Below are positions 62,993 to 64,000 of a stretch of 64,000 nucleotides of DNA, piece after piece. Position 1 is the first letter of the stretch, and every line of letters starts with the position of its first letter. The translations under genes and the position numbers were made by a program. The notes below the pieces were generated by a model. That model did no database searches, had not been told where the DNA came from, and was given only the letters and a program-made list of their open reading frames with translations. The DNA lies in contig NZ_JACCFW010000001.1 of the NCBI RefSeq assembly GCF_013410455.1, forward strand, positions 3,364,929 to 3,428,928. The letters are read 5' to 3'. The stretch is from Allobranchiibius huperziae. Lineage in GTDB: Bacteria > Actinomycetota > Actinomycetes > Actinomycetales > Dermatophilaceae.

Positions 62993-63433
62993 TCAGCTCT
63001 CGAGCGAGGCGTCCAGGGTGATGTCGACGCCGGTGAGCGCCTTGCTGACCGGGCAGGTCTCCTTGGCGTTCTTCGCGGCGTCCTGGAACTGGGCATCGGT
63101 GAAGCCCTCGACCTCGCCGACCACCTTCAGAGCGATGCCGGTGAGCCGGAACCCGCCGGCCGGGTCCGGGCCGAGGGAGACGTCGGCCGTCACGTCGAGC
63201 GCCTGCGGAGTGCCGCCCTGCTCGGCGATGACCGCGGACAGCTGCATCGCGTAGCAGGCCGAGTGCGCCGCGGCGATGAGCTCCTCGGGGCTGGTGGTGC
63301 CGTCGGCGGACTCCGCGGCCCGCTTCGGGAACGACATGTCGTAGGTGCCGATGCCGGAGCTGGACAGCTCCACCTTGCCCGAACCCTGCTCGAGGGTCCC
63401 GGTCCAGCCTGCGCGTGCGCTCCGTGTCGGCAT
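62993..63433 (-). CDS. osmC: OsmC family peroxiredoxin
   Basis: 146 residues. Thiol-dependent hydroperoxide reductase of the OsmC/Ohr superfamily: ARAGWTGTLEQGSGKVELSS at the start, SPEELIAAAHSACYAMQLSA with the first reactive Cys, and KETCPVSKALTGVDI with the second. SPEELIAAAHSACY is typical of OsmC rather than Ohr. AGAGGAG lies seven bases before ATG 63433, which decides it against an upstream ATG. Divergent from the PadR regulator gene, which may control it or only itself. Confidence 0.94.
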   Translation of the reverse strand: MPTRSARAGWTGTLEQGSGKVELSSSGIGTYDMSFPKRAAESADGTTSPEELIAAAHSACYAMQLSAVIAEQGGTPQALDVTADVSLGPDPAGGFRLTGIALKVVGEVEGFTDAQFQDAAKNAKETCPVSKALTGVDITLDASLES

Positions 63434-63779
63434 CTGCTTCTCCTCTGGGGATCGGTCGTGGCGAAGTGCGAGGCTCAGCCGCAGGAGATCCCGCATGGTC
63501 GGCTCGCAGACCACGTGCTTCGAACGGTACGACAGCGTCGCCGCCGGCGCGCGGGATCCGCCGCAAGCACCGCGACGCCGTCACCGTCCCCCACCGCCGG
63601 GCGCGCGTCGACACGCCACCGGTTGTGCCGGTCGATGTATCGACTCGATACATCGACGGTGTACTCTGCTGCACAGACAACCCCCAGGCGACACGCGAAC
63701 GTCACCTGCCGTTCATCTCGCACCCTGCGGTGCCCCGAACGGCGACGACCGGGCCGCCGGAGCACGAGAGGAGCAGCCC
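63434..63779. other. Divergent intergenic region between osmC and padR-type gene
   Basis: 346 bp with no gene seen. It contains the perfect palindrome at 63631-63657 and, right after it, GTGTACTCT as a possible -10 of the PadR gene. The left half (63434-63600) shows no clear feature; the osmC promoter must lie there. Confidence 0.6.
63631..63657. promoter_or_regulatory. Perfect palindromic operator, PadR type
   Basis: 13-bp arms GTCGATGTATCGA around a single central C, perfectly symmetrical over 27 bp. It includes ATGTAT...ATACAT, as bound by PadR-like regulators, and lies 123 bp upstream of the PadR gene, just before a likely -10. Autoregulation is the simplest reading. Confidence 0.72.
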
Positions 63780-64000
63780 ATGTCACGACGTGGCGCGATC
63801 CTCGAGCTCGCCGTCCTGGGGTTGTTGCACGAGGCGCCTCTGCACGGGTACGAGCTGCGCAAGCAGTTGTCCGGTGTGCTCGGCGCCTTCCGTGCGGTGT
63901 CGTTCGGTTCGCTCTACCCCTGCCTGCGCTCACTCGTCGAGCGCGGCTGGATCAACGAACGGCACAACGAGAACGAGCCGAGCCAGCTCGGTCAGCTCGG
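63780..64000 (+). CDS. PadR family transcriptional regulator (3' end outside window)
   Basis: 73 residues visible before the window ends. AILELAVLGLLHEAPLHGYEL and FGSLYPCLRSLVERGWI are the winged-helix signature of PadR regulators (ILELLVLGLL...HGYEL...GSLYPAL). AGAGGAG lies nine bases before ATG 63780. A perfect palindrome upstream is its probable target. The effector domain and downstream genes are outside the window. Confidence 0.93.
   Translation, partial: MSRRGAILELAVLGLLHEAPLHGYELRKQLSGVLGAFRAVSFGSLYPCLRSLVERGWINERHNENEPSQLGQL

Overview
The window is chromosomal DNA of a high-GC actinobacterium. The ribosomal/replication block rpsF-ssb-rpsR-rplI ... dnaB lies beside a class A penicillin-binding protein and a GT-C membrane glycosyltransferase, an order known from Mycobacterium and other Actinobacteria. 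The bS18 protein lacks the zinc cysteines, as is common in Micrococcales, so I infer a Micrococcales member; the family is not certain. I see no tRNA, rRNA, CRISPR array, insertion sequence or phage gene. Genes are dense, with many 1-4 nt stop/start overlaps.

Layout. 1-1527: SDR oxidoreductase (cut by the left edge) and an XRE-cupin regulator. 1726-9593: sugar locus with two C-methyltransferase-type proteins, an RmlC-like epimerase, an NAD-dependent epimerase, a PIG-L deacetylase, a CDP-glucose-type nucleotidyltransferase and two family-2 glycosyltransferases. 9884-29646: a 20-kb purine-degradation block. Its parts are a left-facing operon hyi-glxR-gcl-glxK-allB-alc, a HpcH/CitE-like aldolase, an IclR regulator, uraD-uraH-uricase, an NCS2 permease fused to an OHCU-decarboxylase-like domain, and xdhA-xdhB-xdhC-guaD. 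Together they would take guanine or xanthine through urate, allantoin and glyoxylate to phosphoglycerate; only ureidoglycolate lyase and a classical malate synthase are not seen. Four promoter regions in the block carry pairs of a 19-bp palindrome (consensus about TATTTCGCATNACGGAATA), each pair exactly 21 bp centre to centre. This looks like the operator set of the IclR/AllR regulator.

29895-31669: two secreted proteins sharing an I36-type N-terminal module but with different C-terminal domains (CHAP and SpoIID). 31761-35355: FBP-type zinc-finger protein, then a flavin reductase and NCS1 permease divergent from a GntR regulator. 35405-43085: MBL hydrolase, secreted phosphodiesterase, phospholipase D, AlkZ-like winged-helix protein, DUF2853, GNAT and a charged coiled-coil protein. 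43104-51634: dnaB, two NlpC/P60 hydrolases with matching promoters, MATE transporter, TerD, and rplI-rpsR-ssb-rpsF. A cluster of DnaA-box-like sequences lies upstream of dnaB. 51850-57613: GT-C protein, a small membrane protein, a YqcI/YcgG-DUF1989 pair, and PBP1A. 57768-64000: ABC transporter with a YncE/phosphoesterase protein, OsmC, and a PadR regulator (cut by the right edge) behind a perfect palindromic operator.

The strongest candidates for something new are the permease-OHCU fusion with an altered catalytic residue, the 21-bp paired-operator regulon, and the aldolase that occupies the place where related purine clusters carry malate synthase. All family names come from recognising motifs by eye; no search was run.
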